Shown one piece after another: positions 1-9,258 of a stretch of DNA of 64,000 nt (positions are counted from its first letter, which is position 1; each line of letters starts with the position of its first letter). The stretch covers positions 70,580 to 134,579 of the forward strand of contig CAZGTU010000002.1 of NCBI GenBank assembly GCA_964528675.1, in the 5' to 3' direction. This stretch comes from CAYRTD01 sp964528675 (lineage in GTDB: Bacteria; Bacteroidota; Bacteroidia; Bacteroidales; GCA-2748055). Below the pieces are notes generated by a model. The model saw only the letters and a list, made by a program, of their open reading frames with translations, did no database searches and had not been told where the DNA came from. The translations under genes were made by a program, and so were the position numbers.

Positions 1-285
1 CCCGTTACACCGGCAACGGATGATTTGATTATTGGGACTCCCAGATATGACAGGGTGGTTATTCATCTACCTGATGGAGAAGATTTTGTCATCAGTAAAT
101 CAGCCGATTCAGAGGATGATATCTATGTTAAATCGATCTCCCTCAATGACAATTTAAGTGACAAATCATATGTAAAAACCAGTGAAATTACTAAAGGTGG
201 CAGTTTGGAATTTACTATGTCCGATGTTCCGGTAAAAGATTTCGGATCCAATCCTGCTGACAGACCTGTATCAAAGCTTGAGTGA
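1..285 (+). CDS. GH92-like alpha-mannosidase, C-terminal end only (cut by window start)
   Basis: The frame is open from base 1 to the TGA at 283-285, so this is the 3' end of a longer gene. The residues DDLIIGTPRYDRVVIHL near the left edge, and later KGGSLEFTMSDVPVKDFG, resemble the closing beta-sandwich of GH92 exo-alpha-mannosidases, which typically reads like 'YVIGSPLFDKVTIHL' and ends 'GG.L.F.M...P...WG'. GH92 enzymes are Ca-dependent inverting alpha-mannosidases of the periplasm or cell surface. The catalytic residues lie outside the window, so activity cannot be judged. The stop codon lies 8 bases before the likely ATG of the following GH16 gene, so the two are probably co-transcribed. 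A TTG at 25 is an internal codon, not a start. Confidence 0.7.
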   Translation, partial: PVTPATDDLIIGTPRYDRVVIHLPDGEDFVISKSADSEDDIYVKSISLNDNLSDKSYVKTSEITKGGSLEFTMSDVPVKDFGSNPADRPVSKLE

Positions 286-293
286 GTAAAAAT

Positions 294-2528
294 ATGAGTA
301 ATAAAATATATACCTGTCTCTTTTTATCATTGTTATTTGCATGCGGAGTTACAAAGGCAAATAAGAAGAATTTGAACCATAAAGAAGCTGCGGATTCTCC
401 TGTAGTTACTATTTTTAAAATACAGGAGGATACATTAAAGGCAAGGCCGGAAAGGGGATTTGAAATTTCTCAGCACTGGCAGGGTGATTCTATCTCAGGA
501 AGCTACAAAGTGTGGCTTCAAATTATCAGCAGCGAGGGGGAGGTGGTTTTCGAGGATCCTTATTTTCCTCCGGTACCAACCTACGCATGGAATGGTGATG
601 TTACCTACACGCATCAGGTAACTTTACCTGTCTGGGAAATTTCCAATAATCGGACAGTAGATGTCAGCCTCCCTGAAGGTCAATATGATATTGTTGCAGG
701 TTTATATGATGAAAATAACTCCGCAATGCTTGAATTGAATACCGGGGATGGAGTTACGCAGTTCAGTAAAGGTCTGTACCGGATTGGTGTTCTAGTACTG
801 GATAGTCTTGCACCCGTGCCTTGTCCTGGTGAGCCAAGCCTGGATCTGGAAGGTTACTCAACTACCTTTGAGGATGAGTTTGAAAGTCTCAGCGTTTCTG
901 CCTGGGGCCCGGCCGGCGAAGGAGGAAGCACATGGATTGCACACACTCCCTGGTATGGAGATTTTGGAGACGCTGATTTTGTAAATCCTGCCCTGGGTTT
1001 CCCTTTTACTGTTGATAGCGGGATATTACGAATTGAAGCAGCAATAAAGGATGGGGAATGGAAAAGCGGACTTCTTTCAGCCGTGGATCCGGATGGAAGA
1101 GGTTTTAAACAACAATTCGGTTATTTTGAATGCAGGGCAAAGTTGCCCTCAGGCCCGGGCGTCTGGCCCGCTTTCTGGTTAATGGGAACAAAGAATCGCT
1201 GGGCCAGTGGACCAAGGATCAATCCCGAAGTGGATATAATTGAACAGTACGGTCACTGGCCCAACAGGTTCAGCTTTGCCCTTCATCTCTGGGGACTCGG
1301 AGGATTAAGCAGCATACATGAAAGTGAAAGGATTGAAGTATTCGGCATGCAGGATGATTTTCATACCTATGGTATTCTTATAGAAAAAGATTCCATGATC
1401 CTTTATTTTGATGGTGTGGAAATGTACAGAAGAAAAACTCCTGATGCACTGCATACTCCACTTTATCCTCTGGTTAACCTCGCTCTTGGTCCCGGCTGGC
1501 CATTGGATAAAACAACCGATCCTTCTTATATGTATATTGATTATATCAGGATTTATGATCGATATTTCCGATCCGATGTTCTTGATATAAACTGGGATAA
1601 AAAGTTGATAAAAGTACCCTCAGGGATCCACAGGGATTCTCTTCTTCATTATATGGATATCCCTGAAGAAATTGATATCAATCTCCAATTATCACCATGC
1701 AGGAGAGATTCTTTTTGCCATGAAGTACTTACAGGGGATTCACTCTTGCTGAAAGAATCAGGAGATAAGCCTCAAATGGCCTTTAGGATTGAAGTAAAAG
1801 ACACTCCTCCTTCCGGGCTGGAGGTAACTTTCATTGTCAGTGATGATAGTGATCGACTGGTTGAAGGTGCTGAAATAATCATTAATTCGGATACATTAAC
1901 TACAAATGAGAATGGAATTGCAAACTTAATTCTTTCAGCGGGAGAATATAGTTACTCTGTTACCAGTGGTAGTTACACACTGAGCGGCATTGTAGAACTG
2001 CAGGATAATCCTGTTGCCGAAACAGTTAATCTACAAAGAATAGCTTATCCACTTAAAATCCTGGTAACACAGGGATCAAATCCCGTAGCGAATGCAATGG
2101 TCTCGGTTGACGGTAAGTATTTTCTCACTGATTCAAGTGGTGAGGTAGTCGTTGATCTGCCTGCAGGGAGTTACGAATATGTGGTTTCCCTGAGTGGCCA
2201 TGAAGATCTTACCGGAGCTGTGGTGATAGAAGATAGCGGGGAAAATCTTTTAATAAATTTTCAACAGCTTACACTCAAATATAATTCACTTGATGAGGTC
2301 CAAATTTTTCCGAATCCTTCAAATGGGGAATTTGTAATCGATAGAAAATTCAGTACTTCTGAAATGGAAGTCCGGGTGACAGATATTAGCGGAAGACAGA
2401 TCCTTAAAGAGCATTGTGGCAGGAAAAAAAGAAATACAATAATCCTCCCGTATCCTGAACCCGGAATATATATATTGAAAATTTCAATAGATAATAAAAC
2501 TGAAAATAGAAAGATACTCGTGCAATGA
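294..2528 (+). CDS. Secreted GH16 glycosidase with two beta-sandwich repeats and T9SS sorting domain
   Basis: I chose ATG 294 over the in-frame GTG at 282 because it gives a compact signal peptide with a lipobox-like LFAC (Cys17). Layout: a beta-rich N-terminal domain (about 30-170), a GH16 jelly roll (about 185-425), a linker, two CarboxypepD_reg/PEGA-like repeats (about 505-665), and a T9SS type A sorting domain (about 670-744) with IFPNPSNGEF and a terminal basic/aliphatic strand. The GH16 signature EVDIIE gives Glu312 as nucleophile and Glu317 as acid/base. The family contains endo-beta-1,3/1,4-glucanases and galactanases (laminarinase, agarase, carrageenase, porphyranase); the substrate is not predictable here. 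The protein is probably exported to the surface to make the first endo-cuts. A lipobox together with a T9SS tail is odd; cleavage by signal peptidase I after TKA is the alternative. Its N-terminal and GH16 domains are duplicated in the gene at 54403-55647. The stop overlaps the next start (ATGA). Confidence 0.93.
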   Translation: MSNKIYTCLFLSLLFACGVTKANKKNLNHKEAADSPVVTIFKIQEDTLKARPERGFEISQHWQGDSISGSYKVWLQIISSEGEVVFEDPYFPPVPTYAWNGDVTYTHQVTLPVWEISNNRTVDVSLPEGQYDIVAGLYDENNSAMLELNTGDGVTQFSKGLYRIGVLVLDSLAPVPCPGEPSLDLEGYSTTFEDEFESLSVSAWGPAGEGGSTWIAHTPWYGDFGDADFVNPALGFPFTVDSGILRIEAAIKDGEWKSGLLSAVDPDGRGFKQQFGYFECRAKLPSGPGVWPAFWLMGTKNRWASGPRINPEVDIIEQYGHWPNRFSFALHLWGLGGLSSIHESERIEVFGMQDDFHTYGILIEKDSMILYFDGVEMYRRKTPDALHTPLYPLVNLALGPGWPLDKTTDPSYMYIDYIRIYDRYFRSDVLDINWDKKLIKVPSGIHRDSLLHYMDIPEEIDINLQLSPCRRDSFCHEVLTGDSLLLKESGDKPQMAFRIEVKDTPPSGLEVTFIVSDDSDRLVEGAEIIINSDTLTTNENGIANLILSAGEYSYSVTSGSYTLSGIVELQDNPVAETVNLQRIAYPLKILVTQGSNPVANAMVSVDGKYFLTDSSGEVVVDLPAGSYEYVVSLSGHEDLTGAVVIEDSGENLLINFQQLTLKYNSLDEVQIFPNPSNGEFVIDRKFSTSEMEVRVTDISGRQILKEHCGRKKRNTIILPYPEPGIYILKISIDNKTENRKILVQ

Positions 2529-5500
2529 GACTAATTTACCACATATCCAGTCTAATTATCACACTGGTTTTTTCCCTGGATGTTTCATCACAGCTGGTTC
2601 CGGAAACTCTTGGAATACAGACGAAAAATCATAGTTCTTCCACTGTGGATATTGAAAATATTAAGAATACAGGAGTTCGTTATATAAGAAGAGGTTTTAT
2701 ATGGGAAAATGTGGAAAAACAGATAGGAGTTTATGATTTCAGTCATTACGATAGAATCGTTCAGGATGCTGAAGAAAGAGGTCTGCACATCCTGGGAACA
2801 CTTTATGGTGGAAATGATTCCTATGAATTTGATGGACTTGGAGGAATTCAAACAGAGGAAGGCCGGAAAGGTTTTGCCGCATTCAGTGCAGCACTGGCGG
2901 AAAGATATAAAGATAAGAACATCATTTGGGAAATATGGAACGAACCAAATACCCTTATGTTTTGGAGGGAAAATCCTTTTCCTACACGTGATTCCCTGGC
3001 CGGCGAATATACAGCCCTTGTAAAGGAAACTGTACCGGCTATGCTCGCAGCGGATCCCGGGTGTTTCGTGATGGCAGGCTCTGTTTCGGCATTCTGGGAA
3101 CCTTCATATACCTGGTCCGATATATGTTTTAAGAAAGGTATTGGAGAAACTGGTATCCGGGGTTGGTCGGTTCATCCATATGGATTGAAAACACCTGAAG
3201 AGTATTCTGCTGGCTATACGCGTTTCCGGGAAATATTTGTGGAAAATAATATGCCGGAAGATTTTCCGATTTTTAATTCTGAAAGAGGATTCTCACTCGA
3301 AAAGCTGGATGAAGGATGGTCCGGAGGAAATGTTGAGAAAGCAGAAGAATACCAGGCATGGCACCTGGTAAGGCAATACCTGATCGATGTTATGAACGAC
3401 ATAAAACTCAGTATCTGGTATGAATGGGATGGTCCAAAATTCGGTGTCGTTTATAACGGAGAAAAGAGAAAGTCATACTATGCCTGTGTTAAATTTGTGG
3501 ACGAATTAGGAGGATATTCCTATGCGGAGCGTCTATATACAGCCTCACCAAGTGATTACCTCCTCCTTTTTGAAAATAATTCAGGCGACCGGAAAGTAGT
3601 TGCCTGGACTTCACCCCCTCCGGGGAAATCACCCGGAGAATTTGTTTCCCACACCGTGGAAATTCCTGCTGACTTTGGCAACAGGGTATCTGTGTGCGAT
3701 ATTTTAGGGAATAAAGAGGATTTTGACATTCAAAATAACCGGGTCCATGTCGAATTAACCGGGTCTCCAAAATACATCTCTTTTCCGCAAATTAAAAACA
3801 ATGCAGAACTATCTGCCATCATCTGGCCCGGTGCCCCGGAGAATGTAACATCAGACTCAGAATGGAAACAGGATACTATTCCGGATTTCAATCCGGAAAA
3901 ATATAATTACAGAGTGATGCTTCCGAATGATATTGAAAATGTTCCGGTCCTTTTTGCTATCCCATGGGATCCCAATGCTGAACTTTCTATCTCGGGAGCA
4001 AAAACCTTAAACGGACCTGAATCCGACAGAACAACAACCATTAGTGTTAAAGCTGAAGATAATACAACGCAGATCACATATTCAATTGTATTTGAAAAAG
4101 ATACGCCGGTTCCGGCCGTATGGTCATATGAATATATTGTGAGGAATGATTCTTTATTAATTACAGGGATTCCCGGTGAAACAAGGATCGACGATTTCAT
4201 AAATAATTTATTATCTGACAGTGCGGATTTAAAATACAGCGTAATTAGCTGGGAGACCGGATCTGATAGAAGCACTTCCTCGGTTATTGAAGATCAGGAT
4301 ATTTTAAAAGTATACACAAGTGACAGCAGCCATTTAACAGGCTATAAATTGAAAGTTTCCGCCTCAGGGCTTGATGATAGCGCAATTCTTCAAAGTAATA
4401 ATCTTGATGTCACTTTAAATGCTGATGAAGGAAAAATCACTGGATTTCCTAATGGAGCAACTATTGAAAGTGTTTTGAATTTGATTGAAGTTCCGGAGAC
4501 GGCAACCTTGTATGTAGTTAATAGCAATGATGAACCAGTCTCATTAAAAATGCCGGATTATGAAGATAATTATATACCAACCCTGGTTCATAGTGATGTA
4601 TTCTTTAAAGTGGTCGCACAGGATATGCAAACAGTCATCCGCTATCAACTGGAACCTGATACAGGTATGAATGACATTTTCGTATATTCTAATTTACTAA
4701 AGGTCCACCAGGAGGCCAGGCTGATCTCCGCTATTCCCCATGGAATGAATGTATCATCCTTTCTCTCTTTACTCTGGAGCAATCAAGATGCTACGATAAA
4801 AGTGACAGATCATCTGGGAAAAGAGAGAGATCAGGTAGAAATATCTTCTTATTTCTATGTAGAGGTAACCAGTAAAGACGGGCTGAATAAAAAGAAGTAT
4901 TATCTTCATTTACAGGGAGAGGAGGGAATTCATGCCTATGTGTTTTCCGATTATTTTTCAGTGAATCAGGAATTTCATGAGATCTACGGGATTTCAGACA
5001 GCCTGGGTGTTAAGGCTTTATTGGATTCCGTAGTGCCCGCCGTCGGTGCATCTGTAAGAGTTGTGAGTTCAGAAGGATTTGTAAAAATTTTCGGAAATAT
5101 TGAACCTGAAAGTGACAGGTTAAAGGTTATAAGTGGAAATGGCAATAAAACAGTGACTTATGAGTTAATGGAAGTTCCCAAGTATACTATTAGTTTTAAT
5201 GTTTACGATTCGAATTTACCCGCAGCAGAGGCTGAGCTAATTATAAATGGTGATACACTGTATACTGGCTCATCAGGTATGGCAAGCATTAAACTTGCCA
5301 ATGGGGAATATGAATATCAGGTCTCAAAAGGTGAAAAGATAGCAACAGGATCTCTACTGGTGGAGAATGGCGCTCTGAATATTGATGTTACTATTAAAGA
5401 ACCTGTTTATCCATTATTAATCAGTGTCTGGGAAGGAGAGGAGCCTGTTCCGAATGCAGTGATAGTTATTGATGGTAAATTTTTTCTCGCAAATGGATCA

Positions 5501-5890
5501 GGGCAGGTAAGCATTGATCTACCCAGCGGAAGCTATGATTATACAGTAAGTCTTAGCGGGTATGAGGATCAGACAGGATCTGTCACTATTGAAGATAATG
5601 GCAAAGATCTGATAATTGTCTTTAAAGGAGTTTCAACAGAGAGACAACTGTATTACAGCATCAAGATACTGCCTAATCCTTCTGAAGGACATTTTTTCAT
5701 TAATCTGCCCGATTCTCAAATGCCAGTTGAGGTAAAATTAATCGATATACATGGAAAGGTCTTAATGAAAAAATATTTTGATACTTCTTATCAGGGAAGG
5801 GTAGAAATGGAAAATCTGGAAAAGGGAATCTATCTGCTTCAGGTTTATATAGATGAAAAAATTATAAATAAAAAAATAGTTATTCAATGA
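2525..5890 (+). CDS. Clan GH-A glycosidase (GH39/PslG-like) with long repeat arm and T9SS sorting domain, paralogue 1
   Basis: Signal peptide (about 1-22), then a TIM-barrel catalytic domain to about 420. WEIWNEPN gives the putative acid/base Glu140 and the motif NSERGF gives the putative nucleophile Glu253, the two-glutamate layout of retaining clan GH-A enzymes. Proteins of this look are usually annotated as GH39/GH5 or PslG-like; the exact family is uncertain. After the barrel come a cadherin-like beta-sandwich (about 425-525), four tandem modules of about 80-90 residues (about 535-885), two CarboxypepD/PEGA-like repeats (about 886-1035) and a T9SS tail (ILPNPSEGHF onward). The two PEGA-like repeats and tail resemble those of the upstream GH16, so both are likely displayed on the surface by the same export route. 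It starts at an ATGA overlap with the GH16 stop and ends at an ATGA overlap with the next paralogue. Confidence 0.9.
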   Translation: MRLIYHISSLIITLVFSLDVSSQLVPETLGIQTKNHSSSTVDIENIKNTGVRYIRRGFIWENVEKQIGVYDFSHYDRIVQDAEERGLHILGTLYGGNDSYEFDGLGGIQTEEGRKGFAAFSAALAERYKDKNIIWEIWNEPNTLMFWRENPFPTRDSLAGEYTALVKETVPAMLAADPGCFVMAGSVSAFWEPSYTWSDICFKKGIGETGIRGWSVHPYGLKTPEEYSAGYTRFREIFVENNMPEDFPIFNSERGFSLEKLDEGWSGGNVEKAEEYQAWHLVRQYLIDVMNDIKLSIWYEWDGPKFGVVYNGEKRKSYYACVKFVDELGGYSYAERLYTASPSDYLLLFENNSGDRKVVAWTSPPPGKSPGEFVSHTVEIPADFGNRVSVCDILGNKEDFDIQNNRVHVELTGSPKYISFPQIKNNAELSAIIWPGAPENVTSDSEWKQDTIPDFNPEKYNYRVMLPNDIENVPVLFAIPWDPNAELSISGAKTLNGPESDRTTTISVKAEDNTTQITYSIVFEKDTPVPAVWSYEYIVRNDSLLITGIPGETRIDDFINNLLSDSADLKYSVISWETGSDRSTSSVIEDQDILKVYTSDSSHLTGYKLKVSASGLDDSAILQSNNLDVTLNADEGKITGFPNGATIESVLNLIEVPETATLYVVNSNDEPVSLKMPDYEDNYIPTLVHSDVFFKVVAQDMQTVIRYQLEPDTGMNDIFVYSNLLKVHQEARLISAIPHGMNVSSFLSLLWSNQDATIKVTDHLGKERDQVEISSYFYVEVTSKDGLNKKKYYLHLQGEEGIHAYVFSDYFSVNQEFHEIYGISDSLGVKALLDSVVPAVGASVRVVSSEGFVKIFGNIEPESDRLKVISGNGNKTVTYELMEVPKYTISFNVYDSNLPAAEAELIINGDTLYTGSSGMASIKLANGEYEYQVSKGEKIATGSLLVENGALNIDVTIKEPVYPLLISVWEGEEPVPNAVIVIDGKFFLANGSGQVSIDLPSGSYDYTVSLSGYEDQTGSVTIEDNGKDLIIVFKGVSTERQLYYSIKILPNPSEGHFFINLPDSQMPVEVKLIDIHGKVLMKKYFDTSYQGRVEMENLEKGIYLLQVYIDEKIINKKIVIQ

Positions 5891-8800
5891 GAATCTTATT
5901 AGTCATAGCTGCACTCGGATTTTTTATAAACGCTTCATCAATAGAATTGCCGGATCAGGAGGTGCCCAATACTCTTGGTATGCAAACAAAGGATCACAGC
6001 TCTAAAACTGAAGATATTGAGCAAATAAGTAATTTAGGGGCTAAATATATCCGGAAAGGTTTTTACTGGAGCAGAGTAGAGAAAGTAAAAGGGGTTTATG
6101 ATTTTAGCTGGTATGATAGATTGGTAAATGATGCAGAGGCAAATGGTTTAATTGTGCTGGGAACTTTATATGGAGGGAACAAACTTTATGAGGATGATGG
6201 GTTGGGAGGAATCCAAACGGAAGAAGGTCGTCAGGGATTTGCAGCTTTTGGAGCAGCTTTGGCTGAAAGGTATAAGGATCGGAACGTGATCTGGGAAATA
6301 TGGAATGAGCCAAATGTACGGACTTTCTGGAATAAGGAGGGAATGCATAATTCTGATGAATTCGCGGATGAATATACAGCATTAGTGAAAGCTACTGCCG
6401 GAGCAATGGTGTCAGCCGATCCTGAATGTTTTGTCATGGCCGGTTCCGTTTCAAACTTCTGGGAACCTTCCTATTACTGGACCAATGCCTGCTTTGAAAG
6501 AGGTATAGGAGAATCAGGAATCAGGGGATGGTCAGTGCATCCTTACGGAGTAAAAACACCCGAAGAATATTCTGTAGGTTACACACGAACAAGAGAAATT
6601 TTTGTAAATAATAATATTCCCTATGATTTTCCGATCCTCAATTCCGAAAGAGGATTTTCACTTGAAAAACTCGATGAAGGATGGTCCGGAGGTGATGAAG
6701 CAAAGGCCGAAGAATACCAGGCATGGCATTTTGTGAGACAGTATATGATAGACCTTCTCTATGATATTCGATTAAGCGTGTGGTATGAATGGGATGCTGA
6801 TAAATTTGGAATTATTAAGGGAAACGAAAAAAGAGCTGCTTATCATGCCTGCACAAATATGGTTGATGAATTGGCAGGGTATACCTTCAGAGAGCGTCTT
6901 TATACTACATCTCCCAGTGACTATCTTCTTCTCTTTGAAAATGATTCCGGTAATCAGAAGATGGTAGTTTGGACAGCTCCTCCGGCAGGAAGTGCTCCTG
7001 ACAATTTTGTTGCACATAATATAGAGATACCACGCCACATTAAAAATAAAGTGGAAGTACGTGATATTTATGGTGAGGAAACATATTTCGAGATCAGGAG
7101 CGGGAAGATCAATATTGAATTAACAGGCTCTCCAAAATACATCACATTTTCAGAACCTTCGAACAATGCCGGTTTGTCTGCCATTACCTGGCCCGATGCT
7201 CCGGAGATAGTTTTATCAGCTCCCGAATGGAAACATGATACCATTCCCGGTTTTCAAAGCGAAACTTTAAATTATACTCTGGTGCTGCCCGAGGGAATTG
7301 AAGATGTACCATCTCTTTTCGCAATACCTCAGGATGAAAATGCCAGTGCATCTGTTCATAATGCAAAAACCCTTAACGGGCCGCTGAAAGACAGGACAAC
7401 AACTATAAGGGTAAAAGCCGAAGACGATATGACTACCAGGGATTATACTGTGGAATTTAAAAAAGATTTTCCTGAACCTGTTATCTGGTCCTATGAATAC
7501 CTGGTGAAAAACGATTCTCTCCTGATCAGGGGTATCCCTACAGGAACAAGAGTCGACTCTTTTCTGGCTAATTTGCTGTCTGACAGTTCTAACTATATTT
7601 ATAATGTGTATAGTGTTGCTGATGGTTCCGAAAAAGTCGATTCAGAGGTCCTGTCAGAAGGAGATACCCTGAGAATATATTCTGCAGATAAAGCCAATGT
7701 CACTGAATATATCCTGTATGTTTCAGCTTCAGGATTGGATGATAATGCTATTCTAACCAGTAATATCTATGACATCCGTTTTGAAGAAACCGGGGCTACA
7801 ATTTCAGATTTTCCTTATGGTACCTCAATTCAGTCTGTTCTTGACTCTTTAGAGGTTCCGGAAACAGCCAGGTTATCGGTTGTGAATGATAAAGATGAAG
7901 CTGTACCCTTAAAAATCCTGAATTATGATACGGTATATGTTCCCGTACTGGTAAACACAGATATCCTTTTTAAAGTAACCGCACAGGATATGCAGACTGT
8001 GGTGAATTATCGTCTGATACCGGATACTGCCGGGAATCAGTTTTTTGTGTATTCCAACCGCTTAAAGGTAGATCAATATTCAAGAATAATTGCTTCAATT
8101 CCTGATGGAATGTCTGTGTCAACATTTCTGTCTCATCTATGGACATCACCTGACGGCATTATTAAAGTTGTTGATGAGTATGGGATTGAAAGAACAAGAG
8201 AAGCGGTTTCTTCGAATTATTTTGTTGTAGTTTCCGGTAAAAACGGTAATGCTAAGAAAAAATATAAGCTGCAACTTCTTAGTGAGGCAGCAGGAATTTA
8301 TGCTTTTGTCCTTTCGGATGTTTATACGATAGATAAGGAAAAAATGAACATTTATGGGATCTCAGACAGCGTAAAAGTATCGGATTTCAGGGAAGCGCTT
8401 TATCCTGCCCTTAATGCAAATATTGAAGTGCTGGATGCCGGAAACAATATTAAAGGATCAGGCATCCTATTACCGGGAGAAGATAAACTCAAAGTCACTT
8501 CAGGTAATGGGGATTTAGAGGTTATGTATGAATTATATCATGAGCCTTTAAATTCTGTTACTTTTCGTATCGGAGACGGGATATCTCCAGTTGACAGAGC
8601 TGAGATCGTTATTAATGAAGATACGCTCGTTACTGATCAGAATGGCATTTTAGAAATGATGTTACCGTCAGGGGAATATGAATATTATGCTTATAAAGAA
8701 GATATGACCGCCAGTGGGATAATCATCGTTGCGGATACGTCCTTTATTGTGGATATAACTATCAGAAAGATTACCTATCCCTTGGTCTTCACTGTTACAG

Positions 8801-9258
8801 ACGGATCGGATTCCGTATCAAATGCAGTGATCATGATTGATGGAAGATATTTTATGACCGATGAAAATGGCCAGACAGGAGTTGATTTAATGAGCGGAGA
8901 ATACTATTATACAGTTTCTGTCAGCGGTTATGAGGATAAGTCGGGGTATGTAACAATTGAAGACAGTGCAAAGGAACTCAGTATTCATTTCGAGCCCGTT
9001 TTCATTCCTGAAGGATCCATCACTGACATCAACATCCATCCGAATCCTTCAAACGGAAAGTTAATCATAAGCATGCCTGAGGTTAATTCAGCAATGAAAG
9101 CAGAGATATATAATATACAGGGAAAACTTATATACCATAAATCTTTTGAATATTCGGTAAATAACACTATCAAAATCCTGGATGTGGAGCAGGGTATTTA
9201 TTTACTTAAGATACATGTAAACAATTCTATTATTAACAAAAAAATTATTATAAAATGA
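5887..9258 (+). CDS. Clan GH-A glycosidase with long repeat arm and T9SS sorting domain, paralogue 2
   Basis: This has the same architecture and almost the same length (1123 vs 1121 residues) as the preceding gene: signal peptide, TIM barrel with Glu141 in WEIWNEPN and Glu254 in NSERGF, cadherin-like sandwich (about 428-530), four tandem modules (about 535-888), two PEGA-like repeats (about 889-1040), and a T9SS tail from HPNPSNGKL. By eye the barrel is closer to paralogues 3 and 4 (shared EPNVRTFWNKEG and YYWTNACFE) than to paralogue 1, so the arm may have been duplicated or exchanged separately from the barrel. Cell-surface glycan hydrolysis is inferred from the T9SS tail. The start is fixed by the ATGA overlap with paralogue 1. 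Confidence 0.9.
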   Translation: MRILLVIAALGFFINASSIELPDQEVPNTLGMQTKDHSSKTEDIEQISNLGAKYIRKGFYWSRVEKVKGVYDFSWYDRLVNDAEANGLIVLGTLYGGNKLYEDDGLGGIQTEEGRQGFAAFGAALAERYKDRNVIWEIWNEPNVRTFWNKEGMHNSDEFADEYTALVKATAGAMVSADPECFVMAGSVSNFWEPSYYWTNACFERGIGESGIRGWSVHPYGVKTPEEYSVGYTRTREIFVNNNIPYDFPILNSERGFSLEKLDEGWSGGDEAKAEEYQAWHFVRQYMIDLLYDIRLSVWYEWDADKFGIIKGNEKRAAYHACTNMVDELAGYTFRERLYTTSPSDYLLLFENDSGNQKMVVWTAPPAGSAPDNFVAHNIEIPRHIKNKVEVRDIYGEETYFEIRSGKINIELTGSPKYITFSEPSNNAGLSAITWPDAPEIVLSAPEWKHDTIPGFQSETLNYTLVLPEGIEDVPSLFAIPQDENASASVHNAKTLNGPLKDRTTTIRVKAEDDMTTRDYTVEFKKDFPEPVIWSYEYLVKNDSLLIRGIPTGTRVDSFLANLLSDSSNYIYNVYSVADGSEKVDSEVLSEGDTLRIYSADKANVTEYILYVSASGLDDNAILTSNIYDIRFEETGATISDFPYGTSIQSVLDSLEVPETARLSVVNDKDEAVPLKILNYDTVYVPVLVNTDILFKVTAQDMQTVVNYRLIPDTAGNQFFVYSNRLKVDQYSRIIASIPDGMSVSTFLSHLWTSPDGIIKVVDEYGIERTREAVSSNYFVVVSGKNGNAKKKYKLQLLSEAAGIYAFVLSDVYTIDKEKMNIYGISDSVKVSDFREALYPALNANIEVLDAGNNIKGSGILLPGEDKLKVTSGNGDLEVMYELYHEPLNSVTFRIGDGISPVDRAEIVINEDTLVTDQNGILEMMLPSGEYEYYAYKEDMTASGIIIVADTSFIVDITIRKITYPLVFTVTDGSDSVSNAVIMIDGRYFMTDENGQTGVDLMSGEYYYTVSVSGYEDKSGYVTIEDSAKELSIHFEPVFIPEGSITDINIHPNPSNGKLIISMPEVNSAMKAEIYNIQGKLIYHKSFEYSVNNTIKILDVEQGIYLLKIHVNNSIINKKIIIK

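Noticed and set aside
25..285. A small independent gene starting at TTG 25
   Set aside because: The frame is open to base 1 and the upstream residues continue the GH92 C-terminal pattern, so it is the tail of a longer gene.
282..293. GTG at 282 as the start of the GH16 gene
   Set aside because: It would overlap the GH92 stop but adds four residues before the natural MSNK signal peptide; ATG 294 is simpler.
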